From Phytohabitans aurantiacus (GTDB lineage Bacteria; Actinomycetota; Actinomycetes; Mycobacteriales; Micromonosporaceae), in NCBI RefSeq assembly GCF_027923225.1, contig NZ_BSDI01000029.1, positions 127,494 to 191,493 of the forward strand: a stretch of DNA of 64,000 bases. The letters run 5' to 3'. How positions within the stretch are numbered: the stretch's first letter is position 1; every line of letters starts with the position of its first letter. The translations under genes were made by a program, and so were the position numbers. Positions 34,340-42,580 of this stretch are shown one piece after another. The notes under the pieces are model-generated. The model did not search any database. It was not told where the DNA came from and was given only the letters and a program-made list of their open reading frames with translations.

Positions 34340-35254
34340 ATGACCAGTTGGACCCTGTGTTTGGACAGTTTGGATGGGCTGTCTGTCGGCGACGCAGTCG
34401 GCGCCCAGTTCTTCGTTCCCGGCACCTCGCTGGGAATTCTGGATGGCAGCCATGCACCTGAGCAGGCGTGGCCGTGGACCGATGACACCGAGATGGCCTG
34501 CTGCCTGGTCGAGGTCCTGCGTCGATACGACCACGTGCATCAGGACGCCCTGGCCGCCACGTTCGCCGAGCGTTTCGATCCGTACCGTGGCTACGGCGGC
34601 GGCGCGGTGGTCATCCTGCGAAGCATCCGCAACGGCATCGGCTGGCGCGCGGCCGCCGAGGCCGCGTTTGGCGGCCAGGGATCGATGGGCAACGGCGCCG
34701 CGATGCGCGTCGCACCATTGGGAGCCTGGCACGCCGGTGATTCCCGTACGGCGGCGCTGGAAGGTATGCGCTCGGCCGAGGTCACCCATGCCCACGCCGA
34801 AGCGGTGCTGGGCGCCGCCGCGGTCGCGGTGGCCGCCGCCGAAGCCGGCTGGGCACGGCAGGTTCAGGATCGTCCCGCACCGCGGGACTACCTGGATGCG
34901 GTACTGGCCTACCTGGTGCCCTGCCGTACCTATGCCGGCATCGTCCGCGCGCGGCGTCTGCTGGGTGTCAGTGTCGCCGAGGCCGCCTACGAGTTGGGCA
35001 ACGGCTCACAGGTCCTGGCGCAAGACACCGTTCCGTTCGCGTTGTGGGTCGCCGCGACGCATCTTCACGACTATCGAGCGGCCATCCTGGCGTGTATCGA
35101 GGCCGGCGGCGACATGGACACCACGGCCGCCATCGTCGGCGGCATCGTCGCCGCCTACACCGGACGGGCCGACAACGGCATTCCAGCGTCCTGGCTACAC
35201 AACCGCGAGCCTCTTCCGAACGACCTGCGATCACCGGTCGGTCGGACCGAATGA
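34340..35254 (+). CDS. ADP-ribosylglycohydrolase (DraG) family protein
   Basis: A 304-residue member of the DraG family, which removes ADP-ribose from proteins or small molecules using two Mg ions. Metal-site motifs are present: GDAVGAQF near the N-terminus, WTDDTEMA (the TDDT metal motif), GSMGNGAAMRVAPLG, and GGDMDTTAAIVGGI (the second Asp pair) near the C-terminus. All expected acidic residues are there, so it should be active. No ADP-ribosyltransferase partner is seen nearby. It is 72 bases from the reductase-like gene. Confidence 0.9.
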   Translation: MTSWTLCLDSLDGLSVGDAVGAQFFVPGTSLGILDGSHAPEQAWPWTDDTEMACCLVEVLRRYDHVHQDALAATFAERFDPYRGYGGGAVVILRSIRNGIGWRAAAEAAFGGQGSMGNGAAMRVAPLGAWHAGDSRTAALEGMRSAEVTHAHAEAVLGAAAVAVAAAEAGWARQVQDRPAPRDYLDAVLAYLVPCRTYAGIVRARRLLGVSVAEAAYELGNGSQVLAQDTVPFALWVAATHLHDYRAAILACIEAGGDMDTTAAIVGGIVAAYTGRADNGIPASWLHNREPLPNDLRSPVGRTE

Positions 35255-35500
35255 TCAGCCCCTTTCGCGGCGCTGGCGCACACCCCCTTTCGACCGCGCC
35301 GGGGCCGACCACGAGGGTGGCTACAGGCACCGCAGCGGCTCCCCGACTATGTCCCCCACCCCAGGGCCAACGGCTGCGAAGTAACCCAACACCCGCGTGG
35401 TTGGCGGTCAGCGAAAAAGATCCTGTGAGGCTGTAACGCCGCTCTCCTGACGAATAAGTCATCGGTGATGGGTTCGAAGGCCCATCCCCAGGGAGGATCG

Positions 35501-38500
35501 ATGAAAGTCAGAACGGCGCTGGCCGCGCTCGTCGCGTGCGCGTTGGCCACACCCGTGGCGCTGTCCATGTCCGCGTCCGAGGCCGAGGAGGCCCGTGCGG
35601 CGACGCCACCCGGCGAGAACCGCTGGTTGACGCTGGTGACCGGCGACCGGCTGCTGATCCAGACCAGCGGCGGGCAGGAGCGGGTCGTCACCGAGCGACA
35701 CGGCAAGGGCCGCGACCACGTGCGCTTCCTGCAGCGGAAGGAGAGCGGCGACCTGTACGTCGTCCCGGATGACGCGGCGCCGCTGGTCGCCGCCGGCCGC
35801 GTCGACGGCCGGTTGTTCAACGTTTCCAAGCTGCTGGAGTTCGGGTACGACGACAGGGCGACGGGATCGGTGCGGCTGATCGTCGCGTACGGTGGCGCGC
35901 AGGCCCGCTCGGCCGAAGCCCGCGTGACCGCCTCCGGTGCCCGGGTGGCCTCGGAGCTGCCCAGCGTCGGTGGCGACGCGATCGAGGTGTCCAAAAAGGA
36001 CGCGTCCGGATTCTGGGGCGCCGTCACGAACGCGGCGACCGCCCGTGCCGGCGTGCGGCGGATCTGGTTGGACGGCAAGGTGACCGCCTCGCTCGACACC
36101 AGCGTGCCACAGGTCGGCGCGCCCGCCGCCTGGCAAGCCGGGCACACCGGCAAAGACACCACGGTTGCGGTGCTCGACACCGGGATCGACACCGACCACC
36201 CCGACCTGGCTGATGCGGTCGTCGGTGCGCGGGACTTCACCGGCAGCGAGAGCGGCGCCGACGACCGGTACGGGCACGGCACCCACGTGGCCGGCATCGT
36301 GACCGGCGACGGCGCCGCCTCCGGCGGGAAATACAAGGGTGTCGCACCGGACGCCAAGCTGCTCAACGGCAAGGTCCTCGACGATGCCGGCGACGGCTTC
36401 GAGTCCTGGATCATCGCCGGCATGCAGTGGGCAGCCGAGCAGGGCGTCGACGTGATCAACATGAGCCTCGGCGGCGAGTCCGGCGCGGGCGTCGAGCCGA
36501 TGGACCAGGCGGTCGACCAACTGACCCGCGACACAGGCACGCTGTTCGTCATCGCCGCCGGCAACAGCGGACCGGAGGGAAAGGTGGCCAGCCCCGGCTC
36601 GGCGGATGAGGCGCTGACCGTCGGCGCGGTCGACAAGCGGGACGCGATCGCCGAGTTCTCCAACGTCGGCCCGCGCCTGGGCGATCAGGCGGTCAAGCCG
36701 GACATCACCGCACCCGGCGTCGACATCGTCGCGCCGCTGGCCAAGGGTGCCGTACTGAGCAACAGCTATCCGGTGGTGGATGGCCAGTATCTCCAGCTTC
36801 CCGGTACCTCGATGGCCACGCCGCACGTCGCGGGCGCGGCGGCGATCCTGGCCGGGCAGCACCCGGACTGGGACGCCGACGAACTCAAACCGGCACTGAT
36901 GGGCAGCGCCAAACCCAACCCCGACCTCAGCGTCTACCAGCAGGGCGCCGGCCGTCTCGACGTAGCCCGCGCCGTCAGCCAGCCAATCGTGTCGACACTG
37001 GGCTCGATAAGCAACGGCGTGGTGCGCTGGCCACACAGCGACGACGAACCGATCAGCGACAAGGTCGGATATCGCAACCTCGGGTCTGAGCCGATGACGC
37101 TGGACCTGGCCGTCGACGTGCGCGGCCCCACCGGCGCTCCGGCGCCCGCCGGCATGTTCACCCTCGACCCGGCGCGGGTGACGGTACCCGCCGGCGGCAC
37201 GGCCAGCGTGAAGCTGGTCACCGATACCACAGTGGACGCCCCGGACGGCGTCTACGGCGGCACCGTCGTCGCCACCGGCGGTGACGTGTCGATACGTACT
37301 CCCGTCGGTGTCGTGCGCGAGGAGGAGAGCTACGACGTCAAGCTGTCCTTTGTAGACGCCAATGGTGAGCCAGCCGCGATGTACTTCGCCAGCTTCATCG
37401 ACCTCGCCGTGGAGCGCAGACTGTGGGTCGTTCCCGCGCCGGGCACCGTGACGACCCGCGTGCCCAAGGGCCGGTACCTCTTCGAGGCGAATGTGTGGAC
37501 CGAGCGGAAAATCGCGATTCTCAGCGAGCCGGAGGTGGTGGTGGACCGAGACCTTGAGCTGGTCGTCGACGCCCGGCGCGCCAAGCCGCTCGGCCTCACC
37601 CTGCTGGACCGGCCCGACGCGACCCTCGTAGGGGCGTTTCTGGTGTTCGACCGGAGGACCGCGTGGGGCGGTCACTTCGCGGTGATCGGGGGGTTCGACA
37701 ATCTTGCCGACATCTCCGTCATGCCATCGGCGACCACCGCCTCGATGCCGGAGAAGTTCACCATGACGCTCCACGCTGACCTGGCCCGCCCCGACGGTCA
37801 GGGCGGCTTCGACGGCAGCCCGTACCTGTACAAGATCCAGTGGGCGCAGGCCGGCAGGGTCACCACCAACGTGGACCGCCGCATCCGCGACCGGGATCTC
37901 GCGACCGTCCACAGCAGAATCGCCGCGGCCTACCTCGGCCAGCGTGTCGTCAAGAACCATGTTGTCGAGCTGACCGCGCCGGCGACCATCACCGAGTACT
38001 ACAGCCCCGGCATGCCGTTCGAACCCTCCCTGGACCTGCCGGGGGATGACGGTGAGGACATCGGCGCCATCGGCAGCGCTCCGGTCACCTACAAGCGCGG
38101 TAAGCCGGTCGTCGAGCGCTGGAACGCCGGTGTGTTCGGGCCTTCGTTCCCGGGCTACGAGTGGAGTCTCGCCAGGCGGGAGGAAGACTGGCTGGGCTTC
38201 GACCTGCACATGTTCGGTGACCAGGGCCGGCAGCGCAGCGGCTCGTCCAGCACCGACACCGCCCGGCTGGTCCTGTCTCGGGACGGCGTGAAGGTCGGCG
38301 AGGAAGCCAGCATGTCAGCGGTCTTTCCGGTGCCGGCCGAGCGCGCCACGTACCGCCTGGAGGCGGCGGCGAAGCGGTCGGTGTCACCACTGTCCACAGA
38401 GGTCTCGGCGACGTGGACGTTCTCGTCCGCCCGCCCGACTGACGGGTCGGTCAGCAGGACGCCGCTGATGGCGGTGCGGTTCGCGCCCAAGCTCGACGAC

Positions 38501-38779
38501 CTCAACCGGGCGCCGGCCGGCAGGCGGTTCGCGATACCGGTGCATGTGCAGTGGAATACCGGCTCGGAGCACGGCAAGCTGACCGGCTTGACGGTTGACG
38601 CCTCGTATGACGATGGCAAGACCTGGCAGCGGGTCCGGCTCGCTGGCTCCGGCGTCGACCGATTGGCGTTGCTCGACCATCCCACCGGCAGCGGCCACGT
38701 CTCGCTGAAGGCGTCCGCTGTGGACAGTAACGGCAACGCGGTCGAGCAGACCATCCTCCGCGCGTACGCCCTGTCCTGA
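35501..38779 (+). CDS. Large secreted subtilisin-like serine protease (S8)
   Basis: A 1092-residue secreted protease. It has a Sec signal (MKVRTALAALVACALATPVA) and a propeptide of about 170 residues. The S8 domain carries the catalytic Asp in VAVLDTGIDTDHPDL (near residue 226), His in YGHGTHVAGI (near 260) and Ser in GTSMATPHVAGAAAIL (near 437); the oxyanion Asn lies in AAGNSGPEG. About 600 further residues follow with no recognised enzyme motif, probably beta-sandwich domains that bind substrate or the cell surface. ATG 35501 is chosen because GGGAGGA is just upstream and the signal begins there. The trypsin-like fold is excluded by the D-H-S order. Confidence 0.94.
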   Translation: MKVRTALAALVACALATPVALSMSASEAEEARAATPPGENRWLTLVTGDRLLIQTSGGQERVVTERHGKGRDHVRFLQRKESGDLYVVPDDAAPLVAAGRVDGRLFNVSKLLEFGYDDRATGSVRLIVAYGGAQARSAEARVTASGARVASELPSVGGDAIEVSKKDASGFWGAVTNAATARAGVRRIWLDGKVTASLDTSVPQVGAPAAWQAGHTGKDTTVAVLDTGIDTDHPDLADAVVGARDFTGSESGADDRYGHGTHVAGIVTGDGAASGGKYKGVAPDAKLLNGKVLDDAGDGFESWIIAGMQWAAEQGVDVINMSLGGESGAGVEPMDQAVDQLTRDTGTLFVIAAGNSGPEGKVASPGSADEALTVGAVDKRDAIAEFSNVGPRLGDQAVKPDITAPGVDIVAPLAKGAVLSNSYPVVDGQYLQLPGTSMATPHVAGAAAILAGQHPDWDADELKPALMGSAKPNPDLSVYQQGAGRLDVARAVSQPIVSTLGSISNGVVRWPHSDDEPISDKVGYRNLGSEPMTLDLAVDVRGPTGAPAPAGMFTLDPARVTVPAGGTASVKLVTDTTVDAPDGVYGGTVVATGGDVSIRTPVGVVREEESYDVKLSFVDANGEPAAMYFASFIDLAVERRLWVVPAPGTVTTRVPKGRYLFEANVWTERKIAILSEPEVVVDRDLELVVDARRAKPLGLTLLDRPDATLVGAFLVFDRRTAWGGHFAVIGGFDNLADISVMPSATTASMPEKFTMTLHADLARPDGQGGFDGSPYLYKIQWAQAGRVTTNVDRRIRDRDLATVHSRIAAAYLGQRVVKNHVVELTAPATITEYYSPGMPFEPSLDLPGDDGEDIGAIGSAPVTYKRGKPVVERWNAGVFGPSFPGYEWSLARREEDWLGFDLHMFGDQGRQRSGSSSTDTARLVLSRDGVKVGEEASMSAVFPVPAERATYRLEAAAKRSVSPLSTEVSATWTFSSARPTDGSVSRTPLMAVRFAPKLDDLNRAPAGRRFAIPVHVQWNTGSEHGKLTGLTVDASYDDGKTWQRVRLAGSGVDRLALLDHPTGSGHVSLKASAVDSNGNAVEQTILRAYALS

Positions 38780-38798
38780 CCCACCGCCCCCACATGTC

Positions 38799-38840
38799 AG
38801 GGCGTCCCTCAAGTAGTCGTAACTACTTGAGGGACGCCCT
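38799..38840 (+). terminator. Hairpin terminator after the subtilase
   Basis: Perfect 19-base arms (38799-38817 and 38822-38840) enclose a four-base loop, 19 bases after the subtilase stop. The outer stem AGGGCGTCCC/GGGACGCCCT is the same as in the terminator at 7535-7588, though the inner stems differ. Confidence 0.88.
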
Positions 38841-38854
38841 CGGTCTCGTCCGGC

Positions 38855-39053
38855 CGGGTTGTGGGGGGCGCGGACGGTGAGGCCGCGGGAGCAGCGGTCT
38901 CGCGCACGACGGACGTCGCGGTAGCTCAGAGCTCGGTCCTGGTTCTGGGCTTGCCCTTGCCCCGCGACGGGCCGTCGATCAAGGCCATTCGCATGGATCA
39001 AGGGCGAACGCACGCGGAAAAGAGATCGAACCACGTGCGTTTGCCCTTGATCG
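38855..39053 (+). repeat. Dispersed ~200-bp repeat, long copy A, ending in a hairpin
   Basis: This matches, almost end to end, the minus strand of 56811-57009. It starts with GGTGAGGCCGCGGGAGCAGC, continues through ACGTCGCGGTAGCTC and GGGCTTGCCCTTG, and ends in a hairpin with 19-base arms (38996-39014 and 39034-39052). One pair in the stem is G opposite T, a G-U wobble if the plus strand is transcribed. It lies between the subtilase terminator and the anti-sigma gene's 3' end. Confidence 0.85.
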
Positions 39054-39165
39054 ACGGGGTGGGCGCGGCGGGCGCGGCGCGGCGGGCGCGGCGGGCGCGG
39101 CGCAGTGAGCGCGGCGCGGTGGGCGCGGCTAGCGCGGCGCGGTGCGGCGAACGGCGCGGGGGGAA
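39054..39165. repeat. Low-complexity GGCGCG-rich tract
   Basis: About 110 bases made largely of repeated GGGCGCGGC units, abutting the dispersed repeat. It is non-coding on both strands as far as I can tell. Confidence 0.75.
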
Positions 39166-39206
39166 AGCCGGTGTGGGGATCCACACCGGCTTTCCGGGCG
39201 AACCGA

Positions 39207-39839
39207 TCAGCCCCCGTTGCGGGGCAGCACCGGTCCAGGGACCTGCTCGCAGTCGGCGACCGGCCCGGTGGCGAGCCTGACCTGAGCCTTGGCCTGGTGC
39301 TCTTCGTCGTCGAGGTCGCCGATGATGGTGGTGGTGAAGACGAAGGTGCGTCCCTCCCCGATCAGTTCGGGGTGCAGCCTCAGGTAGGTGCCCTCGTCGC
39401 CCTTGGGCGGCGGCGAGATGGTCACCAGGTCGGCCGGCTGCTGGTCGAACGGCACGTACGTCGCACGCGGCTCCCGGCACTGCTTGCCATTGGGTACGTA
39501 GTCGACGACCGCGTCGACGCCGAGCTGGCGCAGCCGCTCCTGCAGACCCTTGGGGTCGCTGTACTCCCTGATGTAGATGCGGATCGAGCCGTCCGGGTCC
39601 TTGTCGGCGGCGAAGGCAGGGCCGTCTCCGGCGCCGAGCAGGGCCGGCCCGCCGATGCCAGCCGCGATGGCCAGGGCGGCCGCGGCGCCGAGCCCGACGG
39701 CGAAGCGCGCGCGGGGCCGGCTGGCGCGGAAGGTGCGGACGGGCGCGGCGGTCGAGGTGGCCCGCTCGGCTACGACGCCGCGCAGTTCGGCGAGAAGGCG
39801 CTCCTCGTACGGTGCGAGGGGGCGTTCGGTGGTGTTCAT
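39207..39839 (-). CDS. Membrane-anchored protein paired with the ECF sigma factor
   Basis: A 210-residue protein with a cytosolic N-terminus of about 48 residues, one membrane helix (FAVGLGAAAALAIAAGIG) and an extracellular C-terminal domain (DGSIRIYIREYSDPKGLQER and later text). It starts eight bases after the stop of the ECF sigma gene and must be co-transcribed. The layout fits an anti-sigma or sensor partner, but no HxxxCxxC zinc anti-sigma motif is visible. The domain resembles the CU044_5270-type proteins often linked to sigma factors in actinobacteria, although that match is from memory. Confidence 0.7.
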   Translation of the reverse strand: MNTTERPLAPYEERLLAELRGVVAERATSTAAPVRTFRASRPRARFAVGLGAAAALAIAAGIGGPALLGAGDGPAFAADKDPDGSIRIYIREYSDPKGLQERLRQLGVDAVVDYVPNGKQCREPRATYVPFDQQPADLVTISPPPKGDEGTYLRLHPELIGEGRTFVFTTTIIGDLDDEEHQAKAQVRLATGPVADCEQVPGPVLPRNGG

Positions 39840-39847
39840 GATGCTCC

Positions 39848-40429
39848 TCAGGCGATCGACGAGGCAGGCATGGACAGGTGTCGTTCGGTGACGCCCTTGA
39901 GCAGCTTGCGGGCGCGGTGCAGGCGGACGCGGGCGACGATCGGCGTGATACCGAGCGCTGCCGCGGCCTCACCGACCGTGAGCCCGTCGACCGCGACCAG
40001 CTCGATCAGTTGGCGGGCCGACTCGGGCAAGGTGATGAGCGCCTCGTACGTGCGCCGGGCGGTCTTCTCGGCGTCGATGCGCTCCTCGATGCGGGCGATG
40101 TCCTCGCTGCCCACCGCCCGGCGACCGCCGGCGCGTTGGGCCGCGTCGCGCTCGCGGACCCGCCGCTTGAACTCGCTGGCGACGACGTTGCGAGCCACGC
40201 CGTGCATCCAGCCGGCCACACTGCCCCGGTCGGGCCGGTAGGTGTGCGCGGAGGCGATCGCCGCCATGAACACGTCGGCGGTCAGATCCGCCACGGTGTG
40301 CGGGTCGGTGACCCGCCGGGCGATGAAGCGCCCGACCATGTCGACGTGGGCCCGGTAGAAGCGTTCGAACGCGTCTGGGTCCTGGCCGATCGTGGCCAGG
40401 TCGCGTTTCTCCCTCTCGGTGTCAGGCAC
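39848..40429 (-). CDS. ECF-type RNA polymerase sigma factor
   Basis: A 193-residue sigma-70 family protein with region 2 (FERFYRAHVDMVGRFIARRV, then TVADLTADVFMAA and GSVAGWMHGVARNV) and region 4 (ITLPESARQLIELVAVDGLT, then GEAAAALGITPIVARVRLHRARKL). There is no region 3, as expected for the ECF class. The start is placed at GTG 40429 because GGAG lies just upstream; an ATG at 40462 would add 11 residues unlike the family. The neighbouring membrane protein is probably its regulator. Confidence 0.9.
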   Translation of the reverse strand: MPDTEREKRDLATIGQDPDAFERFYRAHVDMVGRFIARRVTDPHTVADLTADVFMAAIASAHTYRPDRGSVAGWMHGVARNVVASEFKRRVRERDAAQRAGGRRAVGSEDIARIEERIDAEKTARRTYEALITLPESARQLIELVAVDGLTVGEAAAALGITPIVARVRLHRARKLLKGVTERHLSMPASSIA

Positions 40430-40586
40430 TGGGCTCCGTCCATGTCGTAGGGATGGTTTCATCCGTACTTGGGCGCCCGTGGACCGGTGTTACACAGCAA
40501 CTTGGTCAAGGGTCCGTCGAAGTATGTACCGCAAGACCATCTCGCGGGTGGAGGGACGGCCGCGACCGCGCCCTGACACTTGGCCC

Positions 40587-41447
40587 ATGCGACTACGGGT
40601 ATTCACCGCCGCGGGCAGCGTCGTGTTCGCTGTCGCGTTCGCGGGGCTGCTGCTCACCGGGCACACCGAGGTGCGCACCTCCGCCGATGACGAGGCACCC
40701 TTGGTACCGCTGGCGGCGGTCGTCGTACCGTTGGCGGTCGCTCTACTGCTCATCAGGCTGCTGCCGCCGCGACTTCCCACCCTCGTCCGCGGCCGGGTTC
40801 GGGAGCGCCAGGCGTACGCCCTGGTTGGTCTCGCGTTCGCGTACCCGGCGCTGATCGTGCTCACCGGCACCGGCCTCTGGTACGGCATCCTCAAGGTGAC
40901 CGTGCTGCTCGGCGGCGGTTGGCTGATCCTGCGGACCTGGCGCACGGACCGGGACGCCCGGCTCGCTGGTGCGGCGGCCGCCGCCCACCGGCGCGCGGTC
41001 GGCGCGGCCGCACGCTGGCTGGAGCCACTGCCCGCGCTCGCCGCGTGGGCGTACCTCACTTACTACAGCCCGCTCGCCGGTGACCGCGACCTGTCCGAAT
41101 ACCGTGAGCTCGACCGCGCCTACCTGGCCGTGACGATGCTGCTGACGTTTCTGACCGCCAGCGTCACCGAGGAACTGTTCTACCGCGTCATGCTGCAAAC
41201 CCGGCTCGAGGAGCTGCTGGGGCGCTGGCCGGCGATCGTGGCGAGTGCGCTGCTGTTCGCGCTCATGCACATCAATCGGCTGCACGACGGGCCACCCGGC
41301 GTCATGCTGGCCGTCATCGTGCTGTTCAACGGCGGCTTCGGCCTGTTCGTCGGGTACCTGTGGGCCAGGTATCGCAGCCTGCCGGCCATCATCGCGGCGC
41401 ATGGCGCGGTCAACTCCCTCATCCTCCTCCCCATCTTCCTCCCATGA
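40587..41447 (+). CDS. CPBP-family intramembrane metalloprotease
   Basis: A 286-residue polytopic protein with about eight membrane segments. The CPBP (Abi) motifs are present: EELFYRVMLQ (the EExxxR motif), ALMHINRL (FxxxH) and AAHGAVNSL (HxxxN). CPBP proteins are intramembrane proteases or maturation factors. The start is uncertain: ATG 40587 has no clear ribosome site and may be leaderless, while an in-frame ATG at 40524 adds 21 basic residues. It is divergent from the sigma gene, sharing about 160 bases that could hold an ECF-dependent promoter. Confidence 0.85.
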   Translation: MRLRVFTAAGSVVFAVAFAGLLLTGHTEVRTSADDEAPLVPLAAVVVPLAVALLLIRLLPPRLPTLVRGRVRERQAYALVGLAFAYPALIVLTGTGLWYGILKVTVLLGGGWLILRTWRTDRDARLAGAAAAAHRRAVGAAARWLEPLPALAAWAYLTYYSPLAGDRDLSEYRELDRAYLAVTMLLTFLTASVTEELFYRVMLQTRLEELLGRWPAIVASALLFALMHINRLHDGPPGVMLAVIVLFNGGFGLFVGYLWARYRSLPAIIAAHGAVNSLILLPIFLP

Positions 41448-41483
41448 TCAGGACTCGATGAACGTCCTGGCTACGCTGTCGGT

Positions 41484-42245
41484 ATGTTCGAAGCGAACCT
41501 GGTCTATGCCGCGATTCTCGGCTACCGCCCCCTGCGCCTCGACCTGTACGCGCCCGCCGGTGAGGGCCCCTGGCCGCTTGTCGTCTGGATACACGGCGGT
41601 GCCTGGCGTATGGGTGACCGCAAGAGCCTGCCGGACACGTACGGGACGCTGGGCTTCTTCGACCGCATCCAGCGCCGCGGGTACGCGGTGGCCAGCGTCG
41701 ACTACCGGCTGTCCGCCGAGGCGACCTTCCCGGCCCAGCTGGACGACGTGCGGGCGGCGATCGGGTGGCTGCGGGGGAATGCCGCCGGCTTCCACCTGGA
41801 CGTGGGGCGCTTGGCGGTGTGGGGTGAGTCCGCGGGCGGCACTCTCGCCGCGCTGGCCGGGCTGGCGGCGGACGGGCCGCGGGTGCACGCGGTCGTCGAC
41901 TGGTTCGGCGTGTCCGATCTATCCACCATGGACAGTGGTGACGCGGACGACCCGGGCACGGGGCCGCTGGGCGGCGTCCGGTCGCCGCGGGAGCGGGCGC
42001 TGGCCAGCCCGGTCGAGCAGGCCCACCCAGGCGCCCCGCCGTTTCTATGCGTGCACGGCACCGGCGACCGGCTTGTCCCGTACTCCCAGAGCGAGCGCCT
42101 GGCCGCGGCGCTGCACGCGCACGGCGTGCGCTGCGATCTCTACCCCGTGCCGGGCGCCGACCACTGCTTCGAGGGCGCGCCCGACGTCGCCGCGCTGATC
42201 GAGGCGTCCCTCGACTTCCTCGACGAAGTTCTCAAGCCAGAGTAA
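41484..42245 (+). CDS. Alpha/beta hydrolase (BD-FAE / carboxylesterase-like)
   Basis: A 253-residue cytosolic hydrolase without a signal peptide. Motifs are VVWIHGGAWRMGD (oxyanion HGGAW), VWGESAGGTLAAL (nucleophile Ser in GESAGG), HGTGDRLVPYSQS (acid Asp) and PGADHCFEG (catalytic His). This set matches the HSL/BD-FAE group, which act on small esters such as acylated sugars. The ATG at 41484 follows the CPBP gene by 36 bases. Confidence 0.9.
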   Translation: MFEANLVYAAILGYRPLRLDLYAPAGEGPWPLVVWIHGGAWRMGDRKSLPDTYGTLGFFDRIQRRGYAVASVDYRLSAEATFPAQLDDVRAAIGWLRGNAAGFHLDVGRLAVWGESAGGTLAALAGLAADGPRVHAVVDWFGVSDLSTMDSGDADDPGTGPLGGVRSPRERALASPVEQAHPGAPPFLCVHGTGDRLVPYSQSERLAAALHAHGVRCDLYPVPGADHCFEGAPDVAALIEASLDFLDEVLKPE

Positions 42246-42277
42246 GTGGAGGGCGGGGCTCAAACGTTGATGTACGC

Positions 42278-42481
42278 ATGGTCATTGCACCGAAGGCCAT
42301 GCCCGAGGGGTCCGTCCTCAGCTTCGTGGTCTTTGGCCGAGGGCAGAACGGGGACCTGGGCTCCACCATCACGCTGTTCGACAGTGAGCCGGGCACGTGC
42401 GTGCCGCTGACAGACGAGCAGGTGCAGGCCGAGATGGACGCGCAGCGGAAAGCCGCGGAAGGCACGGGCCGCCCGAAGTAG
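42278..42481 (+). CDS. Short hypothetical protein, possibly a remnant
   Basis: A 67-residue frame with coding-like composition: MVIAPKAMPEGSVLSFVVFG, then GSTITLFDSEPG and VPLTDEQVQAEMDAQRKAAE. Reading continues in frame upstream of this ATG for some codons (SNVDVR), which hints at a longer ancestor. No ribosome site or recognised domain is visible. It may be the C-terminal end of a lost secreted protein. Confidence 0.4.
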   Translation: MVIAPKAMPEGSVLSFVVFGRGQNGDLGSTITLFDSEPGTCVPLTDEQVQAEMDAQRKAAEGTGRPK

Positions 42482-42580
42482 GGTTCCGGCCCCGTGACGC
42501 GGAGGTGGCAGGCGCCCCTCCGGCGTCGCGGGTGCTGATGACGCAGAAATGAAGACTTTTTGAAAGGGCTGCCGGCGACG

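Noticed and set aside
35459..38209. A 916-codon minus-strand frame opposite the subtilase
   Set aside because: No domain, no ribosome site, and the opposite strand has a full S8 protease with its catalytic triad.
38861..39280. Plus-strand reading frame through the dispersed repeat
   Set aside because: It runs from the repeat into the GGCGCG tract and then antisense to the anti-sigma-like gene. It has no ribosome site or domain.
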